Both the position numbers and the translations under genes were made by a program. Shown here one piece after another: positions 22,736 to 35,155 of a stretch of DNA of 64,000 nt (positions are counted from its first letter, which is position 1; each line of letters starts with the position of its first letter). The stretch covers positions 2,358,677 to 2,422,676 of the forward strand of contig NC_045430.1 in assembly GCF_902635505.1 (NCBI RefSeq), read 5' to 3'. The DNA is from Sarcophilus harrisii (Eukaryota > Chordata > Mammalia > Dasyuromorphia > Dasyuridae). The notes below the pieces were generated by a model. The model was not told where the DNA came from and did no database searches. It saw nothing but the letters and a program-made list of their open reading frames with translations.

Positions 22736-23795
22736 AAATGGAAAGGGGGAGATAGTGAAGGTTGTTTTGTCTCCAGTGGAGGGAGATGAGCAAAGAAGCA
22801 AGCAGGGCTGTCTTGGACACTTACTCAGAACAGAGGTCATAGAGAAAGAAATCACTGAGAAAGAGGGTTCTAAGGAAGGACTTAGTATGAAAAGTCTCTA
22901 AGTGAGAAGTCACATTCTAGGCTCAAAAGGCTGTCGGGAAAGAGGAATCTTCTAGGGTGAGAAAGCAACAGAGAATATTCTAAGAGTAAAAAATAGTGGA
23001 GGAAATACAAAATGCCTTTAAAATGCCAGCCTTGTACTTGGGTACTAGCCCTTTTCCTTATCTGATATAGCTAGTTGGGCTTCTTCATTATCCTCTACAA
23101 TGTTGGCACTACACATTTTTATGTCAGTGTTGAGCCCCACTGACTTTAACTGAATAATTAAGATTACTGGTTTCCATTTCCTCTATTCAAGTCCTTTTAG
23201 ACCCCTGGTCAAGTATATCTGAACTGATGGTTCCAGACCCCACGGGAGAAGCACCAAAACATCCTACCTGCTTCAGGGGCAGGGGAGAAGACCAACTGTG
23301 TCTCTTGTCAGGTGACCTGGAAATGCAAGAAAAATGTGTCAATATGAGCTGAGGATTTTGTTTTCTTTTCTTTTTTGGTCAAACCATAGCAACTTAAGAA
23401 ATCCATCCCTTGAGTCACAGTGTAGAAGCAGCACTGGTGATAGAATTGGTCTTTCCACCAAATATTAACATGATTTTATCTTCAGTCCAGAAACCCCAAA
23501 CACACCATCTGAGGCAGAAGGGGAGGAAAGCAGGCCCTCAATTTGCCCCCAAGCATTTTCACCTCTGTTCCCCTTGTCAGCAGAAAGAAATGCTCTGAAG
23601 ACAATCCGATTGCTAAGAATTCACTAATTATGAATTTAGTGGCAGCCAACCACAATGAGAAATTTGAATATTAAACCATTTTTATTATATAATAAGCACT
23701 TACTGCCAATTGGATTCTGTCACTGAGGACTCTGAGTCTCTCTCTCCTCCCTCTCTCTCTTTTCAAAAACAATTGGTACAAATACTAAAGTAAAT
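22736..23795. other. Unannotated intergenic DNA
   Basis: No gene or repeat is recognised. The minus-strand open frame 22855-22373 crosses into the L2-like relic and has no family signature. Confidence 0.4.
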
Positions 23796-23797
23796 CA

Positions 23798-23870
23798 GAT
23801 ACTTAATATTTCCTAGCTGGGTGACTGAGCAAGTCACTTAACCCCAATTGCCTCAGGGGAAAAAAAAGGG
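23798..23870 (+). repeat. SINE 3' tail fragment
   Basis: CAGATACTTAATATTTCCTA, then GAGCAAGTCACTTAACCCC and AATTGCCTCAGGGG with an A-run form the 3' half of the marsupial SINE. Confidence 0.8.
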
Positions 23871-24420
23871 GTATGGTTTGAATTTATTTCATTATGAACA
23901 TTGAACAAAGTAGAGAGAGCTTTGATATGTTAAAGTTGCTTATGGAGAAACTGAGTCACAAAGAGTTTAAATTATTGCCACATTAATTTAATTAAATTAT
24001 TGCCAAATTAATTCACAGTAATGTAGTCAAAGAGGTGAAGTTAAAGTTCAAATTTTTCTAAGTCTAGAGGTGTGGGAAATGGGATTAATGGACTGTCCGT
24101 GGAGATGTCATTGCTTTATTGACTGTCGCAATTAAATTCATTGCATAGAATTCATGGCCTGTATGGTCAAAAAAAAAAAAGAAAGAAAGGAAAAGAAAAA
24201 AAAGAATGAAAAGAAAAAGTCAGCATAGGAAAAAAATAACCTGAAATCTTTGATGAAAATCACCATCCACTAAAGAAATACAAAAAACCAAAGGATTGAT
24301 TTAACAATGGAATTCAGGGAAAAAAAATACCTTCATATACAAAAGGGGAAAAAAAGGCAAGTTAAAAGTCAAGATTATTCTGTGCCAACAAAAAAAAATA
24401 GAAAGTGTAATAATGTATTC
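23871..24420. other. A-rich intergenic DNA
   Basis: Several A/G-rich runs lie at 24165-24240 and 24320-24360. No gene is seen. Confidence 0.5.
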
Positions 24421-24560
24421 CTATTATGCCACAATTCTCTTTTATTGTCCTGACTCAGTTTCCCTAGTTACCTTGACCCAGTTTCTCTAATTGTTCTGCT
24501 TCAGTTTATAATTATTAGCTCAAAGCTCAGTCCTGCAAAATCTCCCCTCCCTCTTTAACA
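24421..24560 (+). mobile_element. LTR-like fragment (retroviral-type fossil)
   Basis: GACTCAGTTTCCCTAGTTAC, CCCAGTTTCTCTAATTGTTC and TGCTTCAGTTTATAATTATT resemble the 5' part of the LTR-like element at 29128. It is a fragment only. The family is not determined. Confidence 0.45.
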
Positions 24561-26107
24561 AAATATTTAATAAGTCTAAGTTTGATTTAGCAAAGCCTAA
24601 TCAGTAATGAAGATTAATTAAAAATGAAGAAGAGAATAGCCTCTTTCATAGAGTGAAAAAAAAAAAGCCACAATATGGGAGGGTAAAACTCTGGGTTTCT
24701 GGTCAAAGGAGAAACAATTGGTATTTATGCTAATCCAAGTGGAAATTGGTTTGGGATGTGTTGTTGGTCAATCTATGAGAGCCAGGGTGATTTGGATTTA
24801 AGGTTTAGGCTTAACCGATTAAACCCAAAGACATCTTATAGGGTTTATGGGATCAAAATTTACATTCCCTTGGCAGAACAACTCATGCAAGAGAATAAAT
24901 GTAGCAGGCTATGACGGTAACAATAACAGAGTTATTGCAGAAAAAAACATAAGAAACTTCATTCTACGTGTACAAGAAGAAGGTATCAGTGAAAAGATGG
25001 GCATGGAGAATTTTTAAGAGAGACTAGAAACATTTAAGTGATTTTCTAGACTTTTATGGAATTCCATTAAAACAGGACAGGATACAAAGAAGAAAGTGTA
25101 TAATGACAGAGTAGGGAAGGAATGTGTAATGTGCCAGAGATAAATCACAGGCTGGCAATAAGGGGAAGTTGACCCCTGTCATCTAAGAAAGAAAGTAGAG
25201 TAGGAAGGAATGGATGAAGAGAAGTGGTGAGCATTGAAAAAAAGGGAGAAAGGAAGAAGACCTTATTTTTTCTGGCAGAAGGGAATTCTACTGAATTCTC
25301 CTATGAAAGAAGAAAGATGGTGTATGAAGGAATACAGGTTATGAGGTTAGGGTCTAACACCAAATGATGGAATTTAGTAGCAATTCACATGTGAACATAT
25401 GGGACAGTAATGGGCAGAAAAATAATCAGACTCTCAAAGTTTAAAAAAAAAAAAAAGCAAAAAGGAATTTATTACATCTCACAACAAAAGGCAACTCCTA
25501 ATAGACAAGGTGTTGTCGGTAAAGGAGTGCAAAGCACACACTGCAAAACACAAGATAAAATAGACCAGAAACAACCCCTTCTTTGACTATTTTTTCTATC
25601 GCTGAGGGAGGCCAGGCTCACTCTCTAAACATGGAAATCTATCCCCAGAAAAATAAATTATTAGTAAATAACAAACTCAATTTAAATTTCCCTAGAGAAC
25701 TGCTATACAAGCAGACAATTCTAGGATCAGAGAATTCTGTAACCTGAATTCCCAAAGCCATCACTGCCTTTAAAAGAATTACTTAACTGCTAATTAAGAG
25801 GTGATGGGAAATAGGAGGGGAAATGTTCATCAAGACAAACACCTGAAGCTTTTTAGCTATAGATCAACTTTTTATTCTAAAATCACAATTAGAGCATAGT
25901 TCAAAGCCACACTCCCATGAGAGGTCTTCATTCATTTTATCCCAGAGGTAAGAATTCAGTATTGTTTTCCCATTGCTAAAAGATACCTTTTTTTTTTTTT
26001 TAATAATGAGAAGAGATTACAGACAAAATGAAGAGGTAAAATAGGCACTTATAGGGATAAATATGAAATAATATCAGAAGAACATATAGTTAGCAAGGAA
26101 AGGTTGT
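24561..26107. other. Unannotated intergenic DNA
   Basis: The stretch is mostly unrecognised. The segment 25455-25560, read on the minus strand, has the look of an LTR polyadenylation region, but the evidence is weak. Confidence 0.35.
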
Positions 26108-26260
26108 TTTTTTTTTTTTCCTCTGAGGCAAGTGGAGTAAAGTGACTTGCCCATGGTCACACAACTAGGAAGTGTTAAGTGTCTGAGACCAGATTTGAAC
26201 TCCGGTCCTCTTGACTTTAGACCTGGTGCTCTATCCACTGTGCTACCTAGCTGCCCCAAG
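26108..26260 (-). repeat. Marsupial SINE, near full length
   Basis: A T-run is followed by GTAAAGTGACTTGCCCATGG, TCACACAACTAGGAAGTGTT, CAGATTTGAACTCCGGTCC and GTGCTACCTAGCTGCCCC. This is a clean reverse-complement copy of the SINE. Confidence 0.92.
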
Positions 26261-27595
26261 AAAGGGGTTTTTAACAATCAATGAGGGAAAATGCCAAAAA
26301 TGGAACTCACAATTAACCTGGAGAAAGGTAACATGCTATGAAGTGGGAGCATGTCAGTGACTGGTAGGCTAAATTCATAGAGGAATTTAGCACCCTAAAT
26401 AAGTAGTTAACTATAACAAGAAGAAAGACACTGTGAGACATGGGGGAGAAGTAAGAAAAAAGATCAGGAGGCATGAGGGAAAAGGTTGAAGAGAAAGGTA
26501 GTATGAGGCATGGGGTTCTGAGTGAGGAGAAAGACATCCTGAGGCAGAATAGGATAACTTCACTAGGGATTCGACAAAGATGGCATGGGCCAAGTATAGA
26601 TTTATAAGGGAAATTTAACTTGGGGGTTTGACACAACTTGGCTTTACAGTAAGGTGGGTTTTCCCAAGACCTCCATAGGGGTGGAACCCTAAGCCTGAGT
26701 TGATCCCCATCAATGCCCTTCCCTGCTCACCTCAGGGAGTATTATATTCTTAACAGTATTCCAGGCTTTCTTCTGCCAACCCCACTCAGTTGCTCAGGAT
26801 CTCATCATAAGGATCTTGCACTGAGTGTAGCTTAGAGAACTTGGTGATTGAAAAAGAAATTCATCTCATTTTCAGTATACGTTGTCGGGGTGAGGTTAGA
26901 TCTTCTGGGAACAACTGGAAGCTGGGGAAGCAGAAGAGTATGGAACAAGGAAAGAGATTGAGACAAATGGGGATAAAGGTAATCAGAGAAATTCATATTA
27001 TCAGTGGCAGGCTGCATAATCAAGGGCTGGGTATGAGAGGATCTCTACTATGTGTCCTCTCTGACTTCTGTAATAATTGGCATTATTATGAGAATTGGGA
27101 ACAATGAAAAAAAGGAATTTATGGGGCAAGCTCTGCAAGGCAGAAATCACTTAGGGAAAAAGCCTAAAATAACTTGGTGCCTTTGATTATATGAGGAATA
27201 CAGAGAGGGAAAAAAGAGACCAGATAATTATGTGTCATGAATCAAATAATGAGAATCTAAGGTAAACACTGAGAGAATGAGTAATAAAGAGAATTAAATA
27301 AATCATTTTTGAAAGAACAAAAATGAAACAATAAAAAAAAAAACCCTAATGAACAGGAGTAGCTGAAAGGGAGGAGAGAGCAGGAGAATCTATTTTACTA
27401 ATTGAAAGAAAAAAAAGCATATGAAAGAAATATATAACCCCAAATGAAGGCAAGAAAGCAAAAGGAACTAATAAACAAAATGCCAAAAGGAAATGGATAA
27501 CAAGCAAGAGGAAGATTCTGGATATGTAGAAGAAAGCCAGTGGGAAGAAGGCTACCTTTAAAAAAATGAATCGGGTAAAATAACTGAGGAAACAC
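26261..27595. other. Unannotated purine-rich intergenic DNA
   Basis: No gene is seen. Part of 26640-27110 is more complex in composition and may be an interspersed element that I cannot name. Confidence 0.35.
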
Positions 27596-28865
27596 AGCAA
27601 TGAGTCTATATCAAAAGAAAAAAAATAATAATTTGAGCTGATAGAGGAAAATATAAACTTAACTCATAATTTTGAATATGAATGGATTAGGTATTTCAAT
27701 AAAATATAAAAAGTAAGATTAGATAAGATAACAAACCCTATAATCAGATGCTTATAAAAACCACATTTAAAAGCAAAACAAAGGCCTACATTTCATTCTG
27801 AAGGAATGAAAAACAAAATACCTATCAAGTGAATAAAAAAACAAAACAAAACAGAATTTACAGTCCAGCCATCTGACAAATTAAAAACATTTTTAAAAAT
27901 TCAAACAATTCAAAAACAAAAATTGAAAGAAGAGTTGAAGAAAATATATTATGCTGAACCATAAACAACATAGCAACATAAGTAATACATTTATATGCTC
28001 CAAATGTCTTAGTGTACACGTTTATAAAGGAAACATTATCTGAGCTTTAGGAAGACAGTAACCAAATAGTGACAGGGAACTTCAAAATCCCTCTCTATTT
28101 TAGATAAGACTCACAAGAAAAAAAGCAAAAGGCAAAATATGGAACTGAATAAATTTCTGGGAAAACTAGTTAAAAGACTTATGGCATCTTCTAAATAGGA
28201 CAGGCCGCATATATGTCTTAGTACCACATGAAATTGTTTTACTAATTGACCACATACTAGGAGCAAAGAGATATTATAAAGAAATATAAAATAAAATAAC
28301 CAAAATAATTGACATGCTTTACAGATCATAGTACAGTAAAAAATAGTAATTGATCTGGTTAATAAAAGATACACAAGTGAATGGAAAATTAATGAAATCC
28401 TAAAAAGTGAGTGGTTCAAAGAACCAAATCAATAAAATAATTAATAATTCCATAAAAGGAAATGATAATGAATAAACATGTCAAAATTTTTGTCATGGAG
28501 TCTTAAGAAGATCATATCCTCAATCATCTCACATTAATAAAAAGGTAAAAGAATATTAATGAACTGAATATACTTTATAAAATATAAATCCAATAAATGA
28601 ATAAAGTTAAATAAGTATAAAATAAGATATTAAAAATCAGAGAGGAAATAGCTAAATTGGAAACAAAACAATCATAGAAATGATAAATAAAACTAAAAGC
28701 TGATTCATTAAATAACTAATAAAGCTGATAGATCCCTTTTTTAATCTGATTAAAAAGAAAAGAGCAGCTCAAATCAATAAAATAGTAAATGAGAAAGGTG
28801 AAATCACAGCAAAACCAGAAGAAAAAGCATAATCAGAAAATATTATGTACAGATACTAACAAAAC
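27596..28865 (+). mobile_element. Old L1 LINE, ORF2 endonuclease to linker region
   Basis: The order of words follows L1 ORF2: GAATGGATTAGGTATTTC (endonuclease), TGACAGGGAACTTCAAAATC, ATTGACCACATACTAGGAGC and GAATGGAAAATTAATGAAAT. Then come linker-type words such as AAACTAAAAGCTGATTCATT. The copy is heavily diverged with stops throughout. Confidence 0.7.
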
Positions 28866-28869
28866 TTTA

Positions 28870-29127
28870 TTATAGTAATTATTTTCCATCCCCTCAGTTT
28901 TATTTTGTGTATGTCTTTTTGAAAAATGTTTGTCTTATAAGCATGGTTTTGTGTGTATTGTATGGTTTTGTTTTCTTATCCAATCTGTTACTCTTCCCCC
29001 CCCCCCCAAACTGTTTAATCTATTCACATTTAAAGTTATGATAGATAGAGTTATATTTCCTTTCATCTGTCTCTAATACTGAGACAATTTTTATTTGTAA
29101 GTTATGAAACTTCCGATGTGCCTTTGT
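28870..29127 (-). mobile_element. Old L1 LINE, 5' region, left of LTR insertion
   Basis: TTTTCTTATCCAATCTGTTA, then ATCTATTCACATTTAAAGTT and ATTTCCTTTCATCTGTCTCT read as the reverse complement of the L1 region upstream of ORF2. Confidence 0.5.
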
Positions 29128-29650
29128 TGTGTCACAGTTTCCCTAAATTGTTCTACTTCAGTTTACCTGAAATGTTCTGCCTCAATCCCCCTGGTTTCAA
29201 CTCCTTCCCCTTTCCTAACTATTAGGACTGATATAACTCAGGACTGTCTACTCTAGGGTCATGAACTGTAAATGTTTAATCTCAGATAAGGGGGAAATCT
29301 TCTATTTCAGACATCCTGGCTCCTAAGTCCTCCTAAGTTATCAAGAATTTATGGTCCGCATCCCCCAACTTGTCAGAACTGGATTTATGGTTTGTTCCTG
29401 GAAATTCTCAATCACCAGTGCCCACTCTAAGCATCCCCTTCCCCCAGTTGTGTCCCCTGATCACTAGAGCCCAATAAAAATATTGGAATCTCACATGTGA
29501 TGCTGAATTCTTTGAGATGTAAGTCCAATTCAGCCCTGGGGACAAAATGGATTCTGTTCTGCCCCCAGACAACCTCTCCCTCTCAGAAATTCAAATAAAA
29601 TATTAAAAACTCTCTAATCTCTGTCTTGCCTCAGTTTCTCCAGCATTCCA
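29128..29650 (+). mobile_element. Solo LTR-like element (endogenous retrovirus fossil)
   Basis: The element is about 520 bp, starts TG (TGTGTCACAGTTTCC) and ends CA (CTCCAGCATTCCA). It has AATAAA-type signals in its 3' third, followed by a pyrimidine-rich end typical of a U5. No internal retroviral genes flank it, so it looks like a solo LTR. The family is not determined. It sits within an old minus-strand L1, which gives a relative age younger than that L1. Confidence 0.6.
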
Positions 29651-30030
29651 CTTTCAGTTACATTATCTTATTTTTTAAAAGGTGGTTCTCTTCCTACTGC
29701 TTTTCCTCCCCTAATCACTATTTCCCCTTTCTTATTTGTTTTCCCTTTTGCTTATTAGTTCCTTTCCCACCTTCTTGTTTTCACTTGGTTTTGTGATTTT
29801 TTTTCTCCTCACTTACTCTCATTTAAATAGATTCCTACTTCCTCTGATTCCCCCACTATTTCTCTTCATTAGGAATGAAGTTTTAAATATCATTTTTGTG
29901 TCCCTTTTCTATAACGATTTCTCTCATTCTTTTCACTTTTCTTTCTCCATATAATTGTCTGGCCTTTCTTCTCTGAATTCCTCATACAATCAAATCTTCC
30001 ACGTATCCATTCTAAACTTTCTCCTCTAGG
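29651..30030 (-). mobile_element. Old L1 LINE, 5' region, right of LTR
   Basis: Pyrimidine-rich sequence (CCTACTGCTTTTCCTCCCC, TTTCCCTTTTGCTTATTAG) continues the reverse-strand L1 5' region. Assignment is tentative because it is very diverged. Confidence 0.4.
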
Positions 30031-30206
30031 AAGATTCTGAGACCATCTCATTTAGAAAATACCATAAAAAAATAATAATGGGAGCTAGATTTAGCATAAT
30101 TGATCTTTGTCAATATAACAAAATTACACCATCAAAATGCTTTGTAGATTTAGTAATATGCAAATTAAACTAATAAAGGAATATTTTACAGACACAGAAA
30201 ATATTA

Positions 30207-30470
30207 GGCAGCTAGGTGGCACACTAGACTCCAGGGCATAGAATCCAGAAAACCTGAGCTCAAATTCAGTCTCAGATATTGACAAGCTGTATGACTTTGG
30301 GCAAGTCACTTACTTCTATTCACCAGTTTCTTCAGTTGTAAAATGAAGCTAATAAGAATATCTATCTCCTAGGGTTGTTGTGAGAATTAAATGAGATAAT
30401 ATTTATGAATCAATTAGCACAATGTCTGGTACATATTAAGCACTGTATAAATGCCAACTATACTACACAT
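30207..30470 (+). repeat. MIR-type SINE, full length
   Basis: AGGCAGCTAGGTGGCACACT, GAGCTCAAATTCAGTCTCAG, TTTGGGCAAGTCACTTACTT, CTCCTAGGGTTGTTGTGAGA and ATTAAATGAGATAATATTTA appear in order, down to a tail in AAGCACTGTATAAATGCC. Confidence 0.9.
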
Positions 30471-30477
30471 GCTACTT

Positions 30478-30655
30478 GTTCATTCTTCATTCTTAAAGAG
30501 AATCGTGACATTTGGCAGGAGATGCCATGACATGCAAGTGAATTGGACTTAAGTGAGGGAGGGCTGTGCAGGGTCACCTGCCTTACTTTCTCCTCCAGAG
30601 CGACCTGGGTTTAATGATCAGATATAGCTCAGGATGACTGGAGATGTTGCTAGGT
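30478..30655 (+). repeat. Unnamed marsupial interspersed repeat
   Basis: CATTCTTAAAGAGAATCGTG, GAGATGCCATGACATGCAAG, TGAATTGGACTTAAGTGAGG and ACTTTCTCCTCCAGAGCGAC are words I know as a repeated family in marsupial DNA. I cannot give it a reliable name. Confidence 0.55.
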
Positions 30656-31090
30656 ACAATAGCAGATCAATATTGCTGCTATTACTATTAAATAACCAAA
30701 CTCTTTTGATAGAATAACTTTTTTTTAGCATCCTGGGAAATTATGGTTAGAAAGTAGAAATGAATAATACTTTTAAAATTAAAAACATATTGTTAATACT
30801 ATGCATCAAAAACTACTTGGTTAAATGGTCAAAACAAATAAACAGGCAGTTTTCAGACAAAGTTATCTGTCATCTTATCAAAAAATTATCTAAATTAGGG
30901 CTTTTTAAATGTTTTTCTACTTATGCTCCCTTTTTTGCCCAAGGAATTTTTATGTGACTCTGAGTTTAAAGGCAGATAAATTAGGTATACAAATCAAACA
31001 TTTACTGATGATAAATTATAATTCCATGACCCCCACATTCAATTACAAGACCCCATATGTGGTTGTAATCCACAGTTTAAGAAACTAGGC
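30656..31090. other. Unannotated intergenic DNA
   Basis: It is AT-rich, with no gene. It may include a diverged upstream portion of the L1 that follows. Confidence 0.4.
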
Positions 31091-31770
31091 TCTAAATCCC
31101 TATTGATTAGAGAACTGGATATTAAAGCAACTCTGAGGTACCTCCTAGGAGATTAGTTACTATGACAAAAAAAGAAAATGATTAATGTTGGAGATGTGGG
31201 AAAACTGGGATACTAACACATTGTTTGAGGAATGATAAACTGATCCAGTCATTCTGGAGAGCAATTTAGAACTATGAAGAAAAGGCTATACAATATGCAT
31301 ACCCTTTTATCTAGCAATATCACTGCTAGGTTTATAGCCTAAAGGCATCAACAAAGGGGAGAAGTTGGACAGAAATCTTTTAATAGTTCTTTTGTGATAG
31401 CTAAAAATTGGAAATCAAAGGGACGTACATCAACTGGAAAATGGCTGAAGAAACTGTGCTATATGATTATAATGGAATATAATTGTGTTATAAGAAATGA
31501 CAAGCAGAATAATTTCAGAAAAAAACTTGAAAAGACTTACATAAACTGATGCAAAGTGAAGAAAATAGAACCAGGAAAATATTGTACACAGTAACAGCAA
31601 TATTGTTCAACAAAGACCTGGAAATGACTTGGCTATACTCAGTAATACAATGATCCCAGACAATCCTGAAAGACTAATTGTGAAGATACTAACCACTGCC
31701 AGGAAAAGAATTGATACTGACTGAATACAGAATGGAATATTACTTTTCACTTCATTTTGTTCTTTAAAAG
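31091..31770 (+). mobile_element. Old L1 LINE, ORF2 C-terminus
   Basis: ATTGATTAGAGAACTGGATA, TTGGAGATGTGGGAAAACTG, TCATTCTGGAGAGCAATTTA and CAAGCAGAATAATTTCAG follow the ORF2 C-terminal order seen in the younger copies, with many substitutions and stops. Confidence 0.8.
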
Positions 31771-32099
31771 ATCAAGTATTATTCTACAAACTAACTAATA
31801 TGGAAATGTACATGTATAACTTATATCTTTATCCCTCAGTCTTTGCCTTTGACAGCAGTATGGTCATTTTTGGCATGTTAGGGTCTGACAGTAATGGAGA
31901 GTCAGGCACAAGTGAGTGGCTGAACTACTATACTATGCTATATTATACTATACATATTATTATACTATGCAAAGAATCATAGACAATGAATTAATAGCAA
32001 TACTGACAACATATGCAACAAATGATACAGCAAATAAATTCTTAAAGGAAAGTTAGATGAGAAGCATAAGTAAATAGAAAATATACAGGAGTTGAATAT
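31771..32099. other. Unannotated AT-rich DNA
   Basis: Nothing is recognised here. Confidence 0.35.
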
Positions 32100-32460
32100 G
32101 AAAGACAGGATGGGGAATAAATGGCAAGGGGGACTTTAATTTAGCCTTCTCAAGGCTATCTAACTTTTAAATAAATAAGAGATAAGTTTAGGACTTAAAT
32201 AAAATTTTATTTAACTTAGATAATATAGGCCTCTGGAGATTACTGATTGTGGACATGAAGAAATATATCTATTTCTCAGCTATGCATGGAACCTTCTGAA
32301 AAATTGATCATGAATTAGGGCACAAGGACCTTATAAAAATGCATTATAGTAAAAAGAGTAAACATTTTTTTCTGATCATAATGCAATAAAACTATATATA
32401 ATAAAAGGTCTTTGACAAATAGATAAAAATTAATGGGAAAATGAATAAAAATAATTTTAT
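32100..32460 (+). mobile_element. Old L1 LINE, ORF2 endonuclease end, left piece
   Basis: CTATGCATGGAACCTTCTGA, AATTAGGGCACAAGGACCTT and GATCATAATGCAATAAAACT match the L1 endonuclease region. A SINE interrupts the copy at 32465. Confidence 0.7.
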
Positions 32461-32464
32461 TTTT

Positions 32465-32650
32465 TCTTTTTATTTTATTTATTTATTTTTAAATTTATTT
32501 TGCTGACTGAAATTGGGGTTAAGTGACTTGCTCAGAGTCACACTTCTAGAAAGTGTTACGTGTCTGAGGTCAGATTTGAACTCAGGTCCTCCTGACTTCA
32601 GGGCTGGTGCTCTATTCACTATACCACCCAGCTGCCCCTCCCCCCCCCCA
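32465..32650 (-). repeat. Marsupial SINE nested in L1
   Basis: TTGGGGTTAAGTGACTTGCT, GTCTGAGGTCAGATTTGAAC and CACTATACCACCCAGCTGCC form the reverse complement of the SINE, followed by a run of C. L1 ORF2 resumes directly after it. Confidence 0.9.
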
Positions 32651-34255
32651 ATTTTATTAAAGATAATGATAGCAATGAGACAACAACAAAATTTTTGAGA
32701 TTCAGACAAAATAATACTTAGAAGCAAACTGGTATGTGTAAATGGTTATATCAATAAAAGAGAGAAAAAGGAAGAGCAACATATGGTGTATGCAACTAAA
32801 AAACACACTTACACCCTTGTAAGTAAATACCAAAATAAAAATCATGATAATAAAACTGAAAGTTTAGAAGAAAATATCAAGTGATTGAATAAAAATAGGA
32901 GCTGGTTGTTTTTTTTTTTTGGGGGGGGGGAGTGAGAATAGATAAACCATTGAGTAATTTAATTTGAAAAATAGCAAACCAAATCAAACTACCAGTATCA
33001 AAATTGAAAGAGATAAATGTATAGCCAAATGAACATAAAATTAAGGTAATTATTAGTATACACCATACCCAATTATTTGCCAAAAATTTAATCATATAAA
33101 TGATATGGATCAATATTTACAAAAATATAATTAACAAAAGAGAATTAATAAAAGAAGAAAAATAATACATAAAAGGAATAAGATGGGTGCTGCACAGAAG
33201 ATGGCCCTTGAATATTTAATGAGTATTGGCAAGGGAATCACATGAGGGACTTTTTGTCAAACACCTTTTTCTTGTGCATGTTAGGTCGATTCAAATATAA
33301 TTCATGACACTTTAACTGAAATATATAAGTATTTCCAAGAATATAAATTGTCCAGATTAATCAAAAAAGGAAATAAAATATTTGAAAAATCCTACTTTTT
33401 AAAAAATGAAATAATGCATAAATGAACTCCTTACCCAAAAAACCCAGCAACAGTTGTATTTACAAGTGAATTTTACCAGATATTTAAAGAATATTAATTC
33501 CAATATTACATAAACTATTTGAAAAAAAAACAGCTAAAGAAGTTCTGTCAAATTTATTTTATGACACAAATATGGCCTGATTCAAGGAGAGTAAAAAGAG
33601 GGGGGGGGGGGGGAAACTATGCATGAATTTCTTTAACATATATTGATGCAAAATTTTAAATGAAATATTAGCAAGGAGATTATAATAACATTGTAAAAAT
33701 CATATTCTATGAAGAAGTGGGATTTTTATCAGGAATATAAGACTGGTTTAATATTAGGAAAACTAAGCAAACGTATCATGCAAAATGATGCAAAATGTAA
33801 AATCAATAAAAATGATATTATTTCAATAGATACAGAAAAGAATTTTGACAAAATGCAACACTGATTTCTATATAAAAAAAACCACACACACACATACACA
33901 CTAGAAAGCACAAGAATAAATGGTGCTTTTTCTTAGTAGAATAAGTAAGATTGATTTAAACAAAGAACTACCATTATCTTTAATGGAGATAAACCAGAAG
34001 ACTTTCCAATAAAGTAAAGGATGAAACAAAAATGTCTATAATCACCATTAATATTCAATGTTGTACTAGAAATGGTTGGTATAGCAGTAATACAAGAAGA
34101 AGAAACTGAAGGAATAAGGATAAGTAATAAGAAAAGACTATGTGGATTTTTTTTTTCTGGAAGACGTGATGGTTTACTAGTATGTCAACTAAAAGAAGTA
34201 ATAAAAAAATTAAAAACTTCAATAAAGCTGAAGGATATAAATCTTACATATAAAT
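32651..34255 (+). mobile_element. Old L1 LINE, linker and reverse transcriptase region, right piece
   Basis: AAATTTTTGAGATTCAGACA and AAGCAAACTGGTATGTGTAA are followed by the reverse transcriptase words GGGATTTTTATCAGGAATAT, CAATAGATACAGAAAAGAAT and GTTGTACTAGAAATGGTTGG, in ORF2 order. The copy is diverged, with no intact frame. Poly-G runs lie at 32922 and 33601. Confidence 0.75.
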
Positions 34256-34335
34256 CTTCAGCATTGCTATTTGTTAATAAAATATATTTAAGTATATAAT
34301 ATTATATATTTATAATATATAAAAATATAATTAAA

Positions 34336-34900
34336 GAAGGGAAAGGGACCTGTATGCACAAGAATGTTTGTGGCAGTCATCTTTGTAGGGGCCAGAAACT
34401 GGAAACTGAGTGGATGCCCATCAATTGGAAAATGGCTGGATAAATTGTGGTATATGAATATTATGGAATATTATTGTTCTGTAAGAAATGACCAACTGTC
34501 TGATTTTAGAAAAGCCTGGAGAGATTTACATGAACTGATGCTGAGTGAAATGAGCAGGACCAGGAGATCATTCTATACTTCAACAACAATACTATATGAT
34601 GATCACTTCTGATGGACGCGGCCATCTTCAGCAATGAGATGAACCAAATCAGTTCCAATAGAGCAGTAATGAATTGAACCAGTTACAACCAGTGAAAGAA
34701 TTCTGGGAGATGACTAAGAACCATTGCATAGAATTCCCAGTCCCTCTATTTTTGTCCGCCTGCATTTTGGATTTCCTTCCGAGGCTAACTGTGCACTATA
34801 TCGAGTCCAATTCATTTTGTGCAGCAAAATAACTGTTTGGACATGTATACTTATTTTGTATTTGATTTTTACATAAACAAATTTAATATGTATTGGTCAA
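34336..34900 (+). mobile_element. L1 3' fragment (younger)
   Basis: An open frame at 34364-34612 encodes GCPSIGKWLDKLWYMNIMEY, DFRKAWRDLHELMLSEMSRT and STTILYDDHF, the natural end of ORF2. The 3' UTR includes TTGTGCAGCAAAATAACTG and GGTCAACCTGCCATC. The copy is 5'-truncated and starts within ORF2. Confidence 0.92.
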
Positions 34901-35009
34901 CCTGCCATCAGGGGGAGGGGCGGGGGGGGGGGAAGGACAGGAAAAAATTGGAATGGAAGCATTGGCAATTGTCGATGCTGTGAAATTACCCATACATATA
35001 ACTTGTAAA

Positions 35010-35034
35010 GAAAAAGAAGAGAGAGAGAGAGAAA

Positions 35035-35089
<55 letters not shown>

Positions 35090-35155
35090 AGAGAAAGAGA
35101 AAGAGAAAGAGAAAGAGAAAGAGAAAGAGAAAGAGAAAGAGAAAGAGAGAAAGGC
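35010..35155. repeat. GA/GAAA purine microsatellite
   Basis: About 25 GA units are followed by a run of AAAGAG units. It sits between the tail of one L1 copy and the ORF2 end of another, so it probably grew from the A-rich tail. Confidence 0.95.
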
